Source of the DNA: Gemmatimonadota bacterium
Lineage (GTDB): Bacteria > Gemmatimonadota > Gemmatimonadetes > Gemmatimonadales > Gemmatimonadaceae
Direction of reading: 5' to 3'
DNA length: 64,000 nucleotides
Assembly (NCBI GenBank): GCA_021299375.1
Contig: JAJTGR010000019.1
Span: 19,692-83,691, forward strand
Below the pieces are notes generated by a model. That model ran no database searches. It was not told the DNA's origin and worked only from the letters and a program-made list of their open reading frames with translations. Position numbers and translations under genes: made by a program. Positions 26,671 through 35,660 of the stretch are shown piece by piece; the stretch's first letter is position 1; each line of letters starts with the position of its first letter.

Positions 26671-27042
26671 CACACGGCCGCGGCGAGCGCAATCCAGACG
26701 CGGATTGCACGTCGGACACCTGAAAACGTGACGCACTCCTGATGAATGGGAAGGATCGGGCGGTGTCGGGTCGGCGCCAGCTGCAGCGCCGGGGCCCGGG
26801 GAGGGGAACCGCCGCCCGTCGAGTGCAGCGCAGTCCGGACATGGTCGGGACGGGCATGGGACGGACCGCCCGGCCGTTACCGATCCGTTGCGCGACTCGG
26901 CCCTCGATCAACTCCCGAAGCGCCCGTTCGGTTGCCATGCTATTCGGCCGGTCCTAGCTTCCACCGGGTTTTCTGCGGCGAGCCCGCAGGAATCCGGTCG
27001 CTGTCGCGCCACTCTTTCGTCCCCACTCCTCCTCTCGCTCCC

Positions 27043-30000
27043 ATGCGTCTTTTTCGTTGGGTCAGCCTCGCCCTCGTCGCCGGTCTCGCGCTGGCCGCGC
27101 CGGACCGGCTCCGTGCCCAGGGCACCACGACGGGTGCCGTCACCGGACTGGTGACGGATGCCCGCACCACCAGCCCCGTCGCCGGGGCGTCCGTCGAAGT
27201 CGTCAATCGCGCCAACGGCGCCCGGGCCTCGCTGGTCACCCGCGACAACGGGCGCTTCTTCATTCCGAACCTCGAGGTCGGCTCGTACACCGTGACGGTG
27301 CGCCGCATCGGCTTTGCCTCCCAGACTCGCGCCGATGTCATTGTCAGCCTCACGCAGACCACCCGGGTCGACTTCACGCTGACGGAGCAGGCGGTGACGC
27401 TGGCCGGAGTCGAGACGCGGGCGGCGGCGGCCACGGCCGACTTCGCGCCCACGCGGACCGGCGCCCAGACGGTCGTCTCCGATACGCTGGTCCGTCGCCT
27501 GCCGACGCTGAACCGCGACGTGTCGGACCTCATTCGCAACACGCCGCAAGTGAACGTTTCCACCACCGGCCGCATCTCGGCGGCCGGCCAGAACAATCGG
27601 TTCAACAACATCCAGATCGACGGCGTCTCGCTGGCCAATCGCTTCGGCCTCGGTGACTCCCCCACGGTTGGCGCCCAGGTGGGCGGCCGCGCCCTGCCGC
27701 TCGACGCCATCAAGGAGTTCCAGGTCCTGCTGTCGCCGTACGACGTGCGCCAGGGCAACTTCACCGGCGCGCTGGTGAACGCCGTCACCCAGTCGGGCAC
27801 CAACGAGTTCAAGGGCTCGGCGTTCCTGTACTACCGGGACCAGCAGATGGGCGCGGATACGGCGTTCCTGCGCAACCAGCCGTTCCTGCGGCGCCAGCTC
27901 GGCTTCACGCTTGGTGGCCCGATCCTCAAGGACAAGCTGCGCTTCTTCGCGAGCGTCGAGACCAGCCAGCAGATCGCGCCGTCGTCGGGGCCGTTCTACG
28001 ACCCGGCCTCGCCCACGGGGCTCCAGAATTCGCCGGTCGCCACCGCCCGCATCACGGCGGCCCAGATCGACTCGTTCACGACGAGGCTGTCGGGCCTTGG
28101 CGTCAACGCCGGCAACGCCGGCCTGCAAACGAACGAAAACCCGCTGCTCAATACCTTCCTCCGTCTGGACTACCAGATCTCGGACAAGCACCGCCTGGTA
28201 CTGCGCAACATCTTCAATGACCAGACGGCGTATGACTTCTCCCGCTCGCTCGGGACGTTCAACTTCACGTCGAACGGTTTCGAGCGGACGGAGACATCGA
28301 ACCAGGTCGTGGCGCAGGTCTTCTCGAATTTCAGCAACGGGTTCTCCAACGAGTTCACGCTCGGCCTGACCAACACGCGCTTCAAGCGCAATCCCGATGT
28401 GCTCGCCCCACAGGTGCTGGTGCAGAACATCGGTGGCACCGGCAGCGGCATCGGCTTCCGCGCCGGCACCGAAAACAGCTCGCAGGGGAATGAGCTGCGG
28501 GAAGACCTCATCGAGATCCAGAACAACTTCACCATGCCGCTCGGCAACCACCTGGTGTCGATCGGCACGCGCAACGAGATCTACACGGTCAACAACGCGT
28601 TCCTGCAGAACTCGTACGGCAATTACACGTACAACACGCTGGCCGACTTCGTGGCCGGCCGGCCGGCCGCGTCGTTCTCCGGCTCGGGAAGCCTTGGGGG
28701 GGATGTGGCCGCCCAGTTCACGGCCGCCCAGCTCGCCGCCTACATCCAGGACCAGTGGTCGATCACGCCCCGTCTGACGGCCACCTACGGCCTGCGCGTG
28801 GACGTGCCGGTGTTCTTCGACACCCCGTCGGAATCGCCGAACGTGCTGCGCGACTTCGGGCGCAACACCAGCGACCTGCCCTCCGGAAACATTCAGTGGT
28901 CGCCGCGCCTCGGCTTCAACTGGGATATCACCGGTGACCAGAAGAACCAGCTGCGCGGTGGCGCGGGCCTCTTCCAGGGCATCCCGGCGTATGTGTGGAT
29001 GTCCAACCAGTTCCAGAACACGGGCGTTGGCCTCGGCCAGATCACCTGCGGCGGCGCCGTGGCCGCCACGAACGGCGCCTCGCCGGCGTTCAACCCGAGT
29101 CCGGTGTCGCCGCGCAGCTGCGGCCCGCGCACGAATGGCCAGCCGGGGCGTAGCCTCGATGACGGGTCGCTGGTGGGCACGGTGAACCTCGCCCAGCCCA
29201 ACCTCAGATTCCCGCAGTTGCTGCGCGCGACCTTCGGCTACGACCGGAAGCTGCCGGGCAACGTGATCGCGACGGTCGAGGGCCTGTACTCGCGGAGCAT
29301 CAACAACTTCTTCTACACGAACATCAACGTGTCGCAGAACGAGCGCATCGATGCGCAGGGTCGCACCGTGTTCAACCCGATCGCGGCCACGGGCATCCCG
29401 ACCATCACGCCGCGCTTCCCGGTGTACGGCCAGAACGTCATCGACCTCTCCAACCAGAGTCGCGACTACTCCTACAGTGCCACCAGCCAGCTCCGCAAGC
29501 GCTTCGAAGGCGGCTTCGAGGGCGGCGTGGCGTATACCTACAGCCGCAGCTTCGCGGTCACGGACCTCACGTCGTCGGTGGCGTTCTCCAATTGGCAGTT
29601 CGGCCGCATCTACTCGGGCCCGCAGTCGGAGCAGCGCCTGAACGCCTCGGTGTTCGACCAGCCGCACCGCCTGCTCATCAACGGCACGTACACGGCGCCG
29701 TGGAAGAGCAACCAGACGATCGTTACCTTCTACTTCAACCGCCAGTCGGGTACTCCGTACGCGTTCGTGTACACGGGCAACGCGGGCCGTGGCGACATGA
29801 ACGGCGACGGCTCGAACGCCAACGATCCGATCTACATCCCGACGGGCGTGAGCGACCCGAAGCTGCAGTTCGTGAACACGACCGTTGGCGGCCAGACGCT
29901 CACGGCGGCCCAGCAGGCGGCGAGCTTCGACGCCTTCATCAACGACAATCCGTGCCTCGCCAAGCAGCGTGGCCAGATCATGGCCCCGACCTCGTGCCGC

Positions 30001-30306
30001 AACCCGATGTTCGATCGGTTCGACGTGACCATCGAGCAGCAGCTGCCCTCGGTGACGAGCGAGCGCGTGACGATGCGCCTTGACATCTTCAACTTCGCGA
30101 ACCTGCTGAACCGGCGGTGGGGCAAGGTGCGGTCGGCCAGCGGCTTCGGCAATGCGAACCTGCTGCAGGTCCAGTCCATGTCGAGCGCCGATGCCGCCAC
30201 CCAGGTGCCGGTCGTGACGTTCGCAAACACCTTCAACCCGCAGTTCGTCCCGCTGAACTTCACGCAGTTCTATCAGATCCAGGCGAGCCTTCGACTGGCG
30301 TTCTGA
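27043..30306 (+). CDS. TonB-dependent receptor with N-terminal carboxypeptidase-regulatory domain
   Basis: The 1087-residue outer-membrane protein starts with a signal peptide (MRLFRWVSLALVAGLALAA, cleavage likely after residue 25-26). A transthyretin-like regulatory domain follows (VTGLVTDARTTSPVAGASVE to about residue 110). The plug is seen next (VVSDTLVRRLPTLNRDVSDL, then NNRFNNIQIDGVSLANRFG, about 145-215), and the rest is a beta-barrel rich in aromatic and Asn strands, closing with FQIQASLRLAF and a C-terminal Phe, as required for BAM insertion. The layout is that of oligosaccharide or metal-chelate importers of SusC/OAR type, but no SusD partner is adjacent. The open frame extends upstream to 26746, without signal-peptide character. 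A 14-bp-stem terminator follows immediately. Confidence 0.93.
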   Translation: MRLFRWVSLALVAGLALAAPDRLRAQGTTTGAVTGLVTDARTTSPVAGASVEVVNRANGARASLVTRDNGRFFIPNLEVGSYTVTVRRIGFASQTRADVIVSLTQTTRVDFTLTEQAVTLAGVETRAAAATADFAPTRTGAQTVVSDTLVRRLPTLNRDVSDLIRNTPQVNVSTTGRISAAGQNNRFNNIQIDGVSLANRFGLGDSPTVGAQVGGRALPLDAIKEFQVLLSPYDVRQGNFTGALVNAVTQSGTNEFKGSAFLYYRDQQMGADTAFLRNQPFLRRQLGFTLGGPILKDKLRFFASVETSQQIAPSSGPFYDPASPTGLQNSPVATARITAAQIDSFTTRLSGLGVNAGNAGLQTNENPLLNTFLRLDYQISDKHRLVLRNIFNDQTAYDFSRSLGTFNFTSNGFERTETSNQVVAQVFSNFSNGFSNEFTLGLTNTRFKRNPDVLAPQVLVQNIGGTGSGIGFRAGTENSSQGNELREDLIEIQNNFTMPLGNHLVSIGTRNEIYTVNNAFLQNSYGNYTYNTLADFVAGRPAASFSGSGSLGGDVAAQFTAAQLAAYIQDQWSITPRLTATYGLRVDVPVFFDTPSESPNVLRDFGRNTSDLPSGNIQWSPRLGFNWDITGDQKNQLRGGAGLFQGIPAYVWMSNQFQNTGVGLGQITCGGAVAATNGASPAFNPSPVSPRSCGPRTNGQPGRSLDDGSLVGTVNLAQPNLRFPQLLRATFGYDRKLPGNVIATVEGLYSRSINNFFYTNINVSQNERIDAQGRTVFNPIAATGIPTITPRFPVYGQNVIDLSNQSRDYSYSATSQLRKRFEGGFEGGVAYTYSRSFAVTDLTSSVAFSNWQFGRIYSGPQSEQRLNASVFDQPHRLLINGTYTAPWKSNQTIVTFYFNRQSGTPYAFVYTGNAGRGDMNGDGSNANDPIYIPTGVSDPKLQFVNTTVGGQTLTAAQQAASFDAFINDNPCLAKQRGQIMAPTSCRNPMFDRFDVTIEQQLPSVTSERVTMRLDIFNFANLLNRRWGKVRSASGFGNANLLQVQSMSSADAATQVPVVTFANTFNPQFVPLNFTQFYQIQASLRLAF

Positions 30307-30329
30307 TCGATCGGCGGGCACAGGAAGTG

Positions 30330-30360
30330 AGCGGGGCCGCGTCGTGGACGCGGCCCCGCT
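30330..30360 (+). terminator. terminator of the TonB receptor gene
   Basis: A perfect 14-bp GC-rich stem (30330-30343 with 30347-30360) with a 3-base loop starts 23 bases after the stop and is followed by TTCGTGTT. It is a strong intrinsic terminator. Confidence 0.85.
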
Positions 30361-30381
30361 TTCGTGTTGCATGAACCCCAC

Positions 30382-30455
30382 GGGAGGAGGAAGGAGGTAG
30401 TCAGGGAGGAGGGAGCAGCGGACGCCGCTCCTTGCTGCTTGCGACCCTCCTCCCC
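30382..30455. repeat. CT/GA-rich dispersed inverted repeat, copy 3
   Basis: The GA-rich arm from 30382 contains, at 30400-30419, the exact reverse complement of 7174-7193 (20 of 20). The opposite arm (GCGACCCTCCTCCCC, 30441-30455) is an imperfect partner, and the centre GGAGCAGCGGACGCCGCTCC (30412-30431) forms its own hairpin. Like the other two copies it lies at the end of a transcription unit. Confidence 0.7.
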
Positions 30456-30544
30456 GTTTCGTTGGGGGGCACCAGACAGGCTCTTCCGGGTCGGGCGTGG
30501 GTTCGTCCGGCCACATCGTGGTTCCCCGGATAGCTGGCCAGGCG

Positions 30545-30824
30545 GGCGCCACAATGCGGGCGCCGCGATTCAGACGCCGTGATGCAGGCGCCACAATGCG
30601 GGCGCCGCCTTCGGCGTCGCGATCCACAGCGGGAGCACGGCCGGATCGCGCTGCGCAGCAGGCCACGCAGGCGCGCTCCGCGGGTGGAGCACCCGTGGTG
30701 ATCCGGTGGGGCCTCCCGTTGTGGATCGCCCCCCGCAGGGTGGCCAGGACGCCATCGCGCCGGGCCCGCACGACCCGCGAGTCTCAGGGTGGCCAGGACG
30801 CCATCGCGCCGGGCCCGCACGACC
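30545..30824. repeat. two sets of direct repeats in a gene-free spacer
   Basis: The 22-base word GGCGCCACAATGCGGGCGCC plus GC occurs at 30545-30566 and again at 30588-30609. Separately, a 40-base sequence at 30736-30775 is repeated exactly at 30785-30824 (49-base period). The 30361-30985 spacer has only Arg/Pro-rich frames without family features, so I see no gene in it; it looks like repeat-derived or decayed sequence. Confidence 0.8.
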
Positions 30825-30985
30825 GGGCGCGAGTCGCGCGGCGCGTGATGCCGGGGTGGCGCCGGAGGCCCCCGATCGCCGTCGGGTGCGCGATGCTGGC
30901 CGCCGCCCAACCAAACGCCACCCCACGCGAAACTCCCACGCGCCACCAAACAACGCGGGGCGCCATCGGCGCCCCGCAGTCCCCA

Positions 30986-31873
30986 TCAAAACACCTTGAG
31001 GTTGATGTACCGCCGCGGGTTCTTCTTCAGGTCCGCCATCAGCGAATCCGCCCGCAGCAGCAGCGTATCCAGTCGCGCGTATACGGCCGGGTCATTCATG
31101 AACCGGCCGACCGTGCCGTTGCCGCTCGAGACCTTGGTCATGAGCCCCTGCACTTGTTCGTTCGTGGTCCGCAGTTCGCGCGTCAGTGCTTCGAGGCTCG
31201 CCGTCGTTGCCTGCACGTTCCTGGCGGTCGAGTCGACCTTCGCCGAGTCCACGCTCGCCAGCGTCCTGCGCAGCTGCTCCTGGGTCCGCGACAGCTCGGT
31301 GGACTGCTGCTTCACCACCTCGCTCAACTGCACCACCAGTTTCGACACGTCGGCGACGGTCTGTCGCACGTCTTTCATGCCACCGTCGGTCACGAACCGT
31401 GCGCGCGTCTCGTCGGTCAGGGCGAGCACGCTGGCCGCAATGGAGTCGCCTTTCGAAAGCAGGTCGGCCGTGCCCGGTGTCCCCTTGCCGACCGCGATCG
31501 TATCGCCCTTGGCCATGTACCGGTCACGCCCCTTCTCCGGCGTGAGCGCGATCAGCTGGTCGCCAAAGATCCCGTTCGGCTGCACGGAGGCCGTGGTGCC
31601 CTGGGGAATCTGGTACTGCTGCTGCACCTGCAGGGTCACGGTGATCGTACCATCGGGGATCAGCTCCACGTGGTCCACGAACCCCACCTGCACCCCGGCC
31701 AGCAACACCGGCTGGCCCGGCTTGAGCCCCGCGCCCCACGGAAAGCGGGCATACATCGGATAGCCCTTCGAGAGCCCGCCCCGGGCGATCCAGATGGTCC
31801 CCCCCAGACCAATCGCAATGGAGAGCATGAGGAGCAGGCCCACCAGCAGTTCGTCGCGTCGTTTCGTCGTCAT
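30986..31873 (-). CDS. mlaD: MlaD-family (MCE domain) lipid transport protein
   Basis: The 295-residue protein has one N-terminal anchor (LLVGLLLMLSIAIGLGGTIWI, about residues 9-29) and an MCE domain in the periplasm (YPMYARFPWGAGLKPGQPVL through GTTASVQPNGIFGDQLIALTP, about 38-113). It ends in a long Ser/Thr/Gln-rich helical region (about 160-260) likely to form a coiled coil, and a basic C-terminus. MlaD hexamers carry phospholipids between inner membrane and the periplasmic partner. It lies 19 bases after mlaE on the same strand. The start MTTKRRDELLVG is the standard family N-terminus. No ATPase gene mlaF is present in this cluster. Confidence 0.88.
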   Translation of the reverse strand: MTTKRRDELLVGLLLMLSIAIGLGGTIWIARGGLSKGYPMYARFPWGAGLKPGQPVLLAGVQVGFVDHVELIPDGTITVTLQVQQQYQIPQGTTASVQPNGIFGDQLIALTPEKGRDRYMAKGDTIAVGKGTPGTADLLSKGDSIAASVLALTDETRARFVTDGGMKDVRQTVADVSKLVVQLSEVVKQQSTELSRTQEQLRRTLASVDSAKVDSTARNVQATTASLEALTRELRTTNEQVQGLMTKVSSGNGTVGRFMNDPAVYARLDTLLLRADSLMADLKKNPRRYINLKVF

Positions 31874-31892
31874 GACTGGAATGATGCAGGCC

Positions 31893-32672
31893 TCAGGCCT
31901 GGATGAAGGGAGCAAACACCGCCGCCACGATGGCATCGAGCACGAGGATCGCCACCGAGGCAATGACCACCGCCTGCGCGGTCGACCGGCCGACACCCTC
32001 GGCACCGGCTTCGGTCACATAGCCCTGATAGGCGCACACGAAGGCGATGGCGGCGCCGAAACAGAACGCCTTGATCATCGAGTACACGACCTGAAAGCTC
32101 GTGAAGGCCAGGCGCAGCCCGCTGAGGAAGTCGTCCGTCCGCACGTCGGTGGCCAGCACCAGCGTGGCCCAGGCGCTGAAGATCGCCGTCGCGTTGGCGA
32201 GCATCACCAGCGCGGGCAGCATCACCAGCCCCGCCAGCAGCCGCGGCAGCGCCAGGTACGCCACGGGGTCGAACGACAGCGTCTCGAGCGCGTCGATCTG
32301 CTCCGTCACCCGCATGGTACCGATCTCCGCCGTCATGCGGGCTCCCACGCGCCCCGTCAGCACCAGCGCCGTGAGCAGGGGCCCCAGTTCGAGCACGATG
32401 CTCTGACGGGCAATCAGGCCCACCACCGACAGCTGGACGCCGGGGAACAGCTGGTAGCGCGTCTGGAACGCCGTGACCCCACCGAGGAAGGCGGCGACGA
32501 TGACCGTGAGCGGCACCGACTCCACGCCCATGCGCTGCATCTGCCGGATCGTTTCCGGAAGCCAGGTCGTCAGGTCCCGCACACCGCGCGCGATGTCGCG
32601 GGCGAAGTACGCGCGTGCCCCGAACGCGCGCAGGACCTCGCCGATCTGGCGGTTGGCAAGGCGCAATATCAT
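31893..32672 (-). CDS. mlaE: MlaE-family ABC transporter permease
   Basis: The 259-residue permease has five to six membrane segments and the MlaE signature around SIVLELGPLLTALVLTGRVGARMTAEIGTM (about residues 87-117), followed by TEQIDALETLSFDPVAYLALPR (about 118-139). It is the inner-membrane core of the Mla phospholipid transporter and partners MlaD, encoded 19 bases downstream. The start ATG (MILRLANRQIGEVLR) overlaps the lptG stop (ATGA), so the LPS-transport and lipid-transport genes form one transcription unit. The family is otherwise also called YrbE/TTG2B. Confidence 0.92.
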   Translation of the reverse strand: MILRLANRQIGEVLRAFGARAYFARDIARGVRDLTTWLPETIRQMQRMGVESVPLTVIVAAFLGGVTAFQTRYQLFPGVQLSVVGLIARQSIVLELGPLLTALVLTGRVGARMTAEIGTMRVTEQIDALETLSFDPVAYLALPRLLAGLVMLPALVMLANATAIFSAWATLVLATDVRTDDFLSGLRLAFTSFQVVYSMIKAFCFGAAIAFVCAYQGYVTEAGAEGVGRSTAQAVVIASVAILVLDAIVAAVFAPFIQA

Positions 32673-33754
32673 GTCCGTACGCGGGCCAGGAGGAAGATGG
32701 CGAAGAGCCCCACGAGGATGTTGGGCATCCACGCGGCCAGTTCCGGCGACATGATCCCCTTGCCGCCGATGGCCTTGGTGAGCTGAATGAGCACGAGAAA
32801 AAGTATCGTGGTGGCCAGACTCACGGCGATCCCGTACGCCGCCCCGCCACGCTGTGAACTCGTGGCCAGCGGGGCACCGAAGAGCGCAATGATGAGGCAG
32901 GTCACGGGGATGGCGAGTTTGAGCATCCGCTCCACCTTGAGCGTGTTCACCTCGGCGCCCGACCGTTCGAGGATACCGATGAAGCGCGTGAGCTCGGCGA
33001 AGCGCATTTCGCTGGGCTCCCGCTCGCTCGCCCGCAGCTCCTGCGGCGTCTCACGGAGGTCGCGGTCCACCAGCGAGTCGAAGGTGAAGACGAGATCCGC
33101 CGTGCGGCTCGGGATGACGTGCAGCACGCCCGACTGCAGCATCCACCCGCGATCGGCGCGCCACTCGCCGCGCGTACTGGCCAGGAGCATGCCCGGCTGC
33201 CTGGCCGATGCACGCTTCTCGATTTCGAGGTTGTCCACGTACCGGTTGCGCACGTTGAGCGTGTAGATGCGATAGACGCGCCCCGCCTCGCTGGCGAAGG
33301 CGAAGTTGTAGCGGTCGTCGTCGCGCGAGTTGTTGGGGCCGGCCAGCAGCTTGAGGCGTTCGGCATTGGCCGGCGGGGCCACCTCGCTGAACACGAGATC
33401 GAGCCCCATGGCGAGCGTCGCCATCACGATGATCGGGGCAATGAAGCGGTAGAAGCTGATGCCCGAGGCCTTGGCGGCCGTGATCTCGGAGTAACGCGTG
33501 AACGTGCCAATGGAAAAGACCGTGGCGAACAGCACGGCGGCCGGCAGCACCATGAACAACGTGTCCGGAATCCAGTACAGGTAGCTGAGCGCGACGGCCT
33601 TGATGGTGAGCTTCCGCTCGGTGTACTTGCGGAGGTTGTCCACGAGGTCGATCACGAACACCAGCACCGGGAAGCCCATGATCGTGACGCCGAAGATGCG
33701 CGTGAACTCGCTGGCGATGTAGCGATCGAGTGGCGTGATGAACCTGCGGCTCAC
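32669..33754 (-). CDS. lptG: LPS export ABC transporter permease LptG
   Basis: The 361-residue protein has the LptF/LptG (YjgP/YjgQ) layout: three N-terminal membrane segments beginning at RFITPLDRYIASEFTRIF, a periplasmic beta-jellyroll-like region (about residues 110-260, with NRYVDNLEIEKR and GVLHVIPSRTADLVFTFDS) and three C-terminal segments (LIIALFGAPLATSSQRGGAAYGIAVSLA). LptFG with LptB extracts LPS from the inner membrane towards the periplasmic bridge. It starts at a GTG overlapping the lptF stop (GTGA); the longer frame upstream is not family-like. LptG rather than a second LptF is inferred from order and start motif. Confidence 0.9.
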   Translation of the reverse strand: MSRRFITPLDRYIASEFTRIFGVTIMGFPVLVFVIDLVDNLRKYTERKLTIKAVALSYLYWIPDTLFMVLPAAVLFATVFSIGTFTRYSEITAAKASGISFYRFIAPIIVMATLAMGLDLVFSEVAPPANAERLKLLAGPNNSRDDDRYNFAFASEAGRVYRIYTLNVRNRYVDNLEIEKRASARQPGMLLASTRGEWRADRGWMLQSGVLHVIPSRTADLVFTFDSLVDRDLRETPQELRASEREPSEMRFAELTRFIGILERSGAEVNTLKVERMLKLAIPVTCLIIALFGAPLATSSQRGGAAYGIAVSLATTILFLVLIQLTKAIGGKGIMSPELAAWMPNILVGLFAIFLLARVRT

Positions 33755-35469
33755 GCGGGCTCCGCCGTGACAACCGGCGCCTTCGCCAGCAGCGTGCGCG
33801 CCTGACGGTCGGCCCACCAGTCGCGCAGGCCCCCGCCGCGCGAGGCGTCCGTCGTGGATTCCACGCGCCAGAGCAGCAGGAGGCCGGCCAGGGTGAAGAT
33901 CACGTTGGCGATCCACATCGCGACGTAGGCGGGCAGGCGACCCTTGTCGGCCAGGGCCTCGCCGCCCATCAGGCACACATAGTACAACCCGAAGACGACG
34001 ATGCTCACGCCGATCGTCGCGCCCACACCGCCTCTGGGGAATCGCAGGGCAATCGGCGGCCCGAAGAGCACGAACACCAGGCAGGCGAACGACAGCGCGA
34101 ACTTCTTGTGGATCTCGACGGCGAGGCTGTCGAGCCCCTCACGGGCGGCGATCAGCTGGTTCCCCGCCGCCGAGACGGCCGACTTGTAGACGGACATGGT
34201 ATCGATAGTGGCCGTCGGCGCCGCCTGCTGGGCCGCCACCTGTGTGTTCGGGTCGATGCCGGCGGCCCGCAGCGTCGAGTCTTGCTCGAACGTGAGCCCG
34301 GGAGCCGGTGTGTAGCTGCCCCGCGGGAGGACCGTGATGCCACTGGGCGGTGCCGGCGGCGGGACCGCGGGTTGCCCTACGACCGGGGTCCCGGACGCGG
34401 CCGCCAGGCCGGTATCCTTGGGGACGCGTGCCGAATCCGCGGCCACCGGCGGTTGCACCGGCGGTGGCACCGGTGGTTGCGCCTTTGCCTTCTTCGGCAG
34501 CACCAGCGACGCGACGCCGCCCAGCAATCGGTCGCAGTAGAAGGCCGCCAGCACCTCGGTGCGCGGCCGCTCGCGTGGCACGCGAATGCGCCGCTGTCCA
34601 GGCCCCGCGATCCGCCGCGAGGCGGAGATGTACTCCTGCCGGATGCGCTCGACCTCAACGGCATCGGCCCGGTACCGCCGATGCATCTCGCACACCGTCA
34701 TCTCGCGGTCGCCCTTGTAGCTGTCCGATTCGGAGGTCTCGAAGCCACGGGCGATGCCCTTCTGGCGCACCGTCTGGGTCAGGAAATAGCTGCGCTGCAG
34801 GCGCTTCGCGTCTCCCCGCACGAACTCCTGGGCAAATCCGTCGAACAGCTGGATGATCATGTCCTGCCCGTTCGAGTCGAGGGCGATGATGCCGCTGTCG
34901 GCGTAAATCGTCTTGCGCTCCGGCCCGCGTGACAGGTCGTAGATCACCACGTCGTAGATGCGGTTCGTCTCGGCGTTCACCCGCGCCACTCGCATGAAGA
35001 ACTGGTCGGTCACCGGGTTGAGCACCTGCTCGCGCAGTGCGACCGTGGGCTTGGTACGGGTAATGTCCTGTTGAAGGATGCGCAGGCGGTGGTTGGACGC
35101 CGGGAGCACCTGGTCGTTGAACCAGACCATGACCAACGACACGAGCAACGCGCAGGCGAGGACGGGAGCCATCAGCGTCCGCACCCGCACCCCGTTGGCC
35201 TTGAAGGCGGTGATCTCGTGCTCGGCCGCCAGGCGCCCGAAGGCGAACAGCGTCGCCATCAGCACGGCCATCGGCATGGTCATGGCCACGGTGAAGGGCA
35301 GGGACAGCACGAAGAACTTGCCGATCGCCGACCACGGCAACCCCTTGCCGGCCAGGTTGGCCAGCTGCCGGGCCACGTACTGCAGCATCAGCAGTGACGT
35401 CAGCGCCGACAGGGCGAACACGAGCGGACCCACGTGCTCGCGGATGATATAGCGGGTAAGGAGCTTCAC
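33751..35469 (-). CDS. lptF: LPS export ABC transporter permease LptF, with large periplasmic insert
   Basis: The 572-residue protein has the family core: N-terminal segments starting VKLLTRYIIREHVGPLVFAL, the AVLMATLFAFGRLAAEHEIT stretch (about residues 71-90, where the EITA turn contacts LptB), a periplasmic domain and three C-terminal segments (SFACLVFVLFGPPIALRFPRGG). It is longer than typical LptF (about 360 residues) because of an insert of roughly 180 residues between the periplasmic domain and the last helices, Pro/Val/Ala-rich (PPVPPPVQPPVAAD) and probably disordered. The start is a GTG at 35469 after a GGGGAA stretch. It is the first gene of lptF-lptG-mlaE-mlaD. Confidence 0.88.
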   Translation of the reverse strand: MKLLTRYIIREHVGPLVFALSALTSLLMLQYVARQLANLAGKGLPWSAIGKFFVLSLPFTVAMTMPMAVLMATLFAFGRLAAEHEITAFKANGVRVRTLMAPVLACALLVSLVMVWFNDQVLPASNHRLRILQQDITRTKPTVALREQVLNPVTDQFFMRVARVNAETNRIYDVVIYDLSRGPERKTIYADSGIIALDSNGQDMIIQLFDGFAQEFVRGDAKRLQRSYFLTQTVRQKGIARGFETSESDSYKGDREMTVCEMHRRYRADAVEVERIRQEYISASRRIAGPGQRRIRVPRERPRTEVLAAFYCDRLLGGVASLVLPKKAKAQPPVPPPVQPPVAADSARVPKDTGLAAASGTPVVGQPAVPPPAPPSGITVLPRGSYTPAPGLTFEQDSTLRAAGIDPNTQVAAQQAAPTATIDTMSVYKSAVSAAGNQLIAAREGLDSLAVEIHKKFALSFACLVFVLFGPPIALRFPRGGVGATIGVSIVVFGLYYVCLMGGEALADKGRLPAYVAMWIANVIFTLAGLLLLWRVESTTDASRGGGLRDWWADRQARTLLAKAPVVTAEPA

Positions 35470-35660
35470 GACATAAATTCCCCGCAGTCCACCCGCTTTA
35501 TCAAGGGCGCACCGACGTTGATGTTGAAGGAATGCGCCCGCAGTTTGCGACCGTACCCCGGCCCCTTGGGCTCTTGCCCCACGGGCCTTCGCTGCTACCC
35601 CACGACCGGAGTTCGGTGCGCAGGCTGCTCCAGACATGGGTAGGCGTGGCGGCCGGGGGC
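35470..35660. promoter_or_regulatory. divergent region between lptF and the SprA-like gene
   Basis: This spacer of at most 191 bases separates the divergent starts of the envelope operon and the SprA-like gene and must hold both promoters. A TTGATA hexamer on the minus strand (near 35493-35498) could be a -35 element of lptF. No dyad operator is evident. Confidence 0.4.

Noticed and set aside
26908..30771. 1287-residue minus-strand open frame opposite the TonB receptor
   Set aside because: High-GC antisense frame rich in Arg, Val and Glu with no domain; the plus strand encodes a full receptor.
30401..30985. Several Arg/Pro/Gly-rich frames in the spacer after the TonB receptor
   Set aside because: No family-like sequence and composition typical of noise; the DNA consists of direct and inverted repeats.
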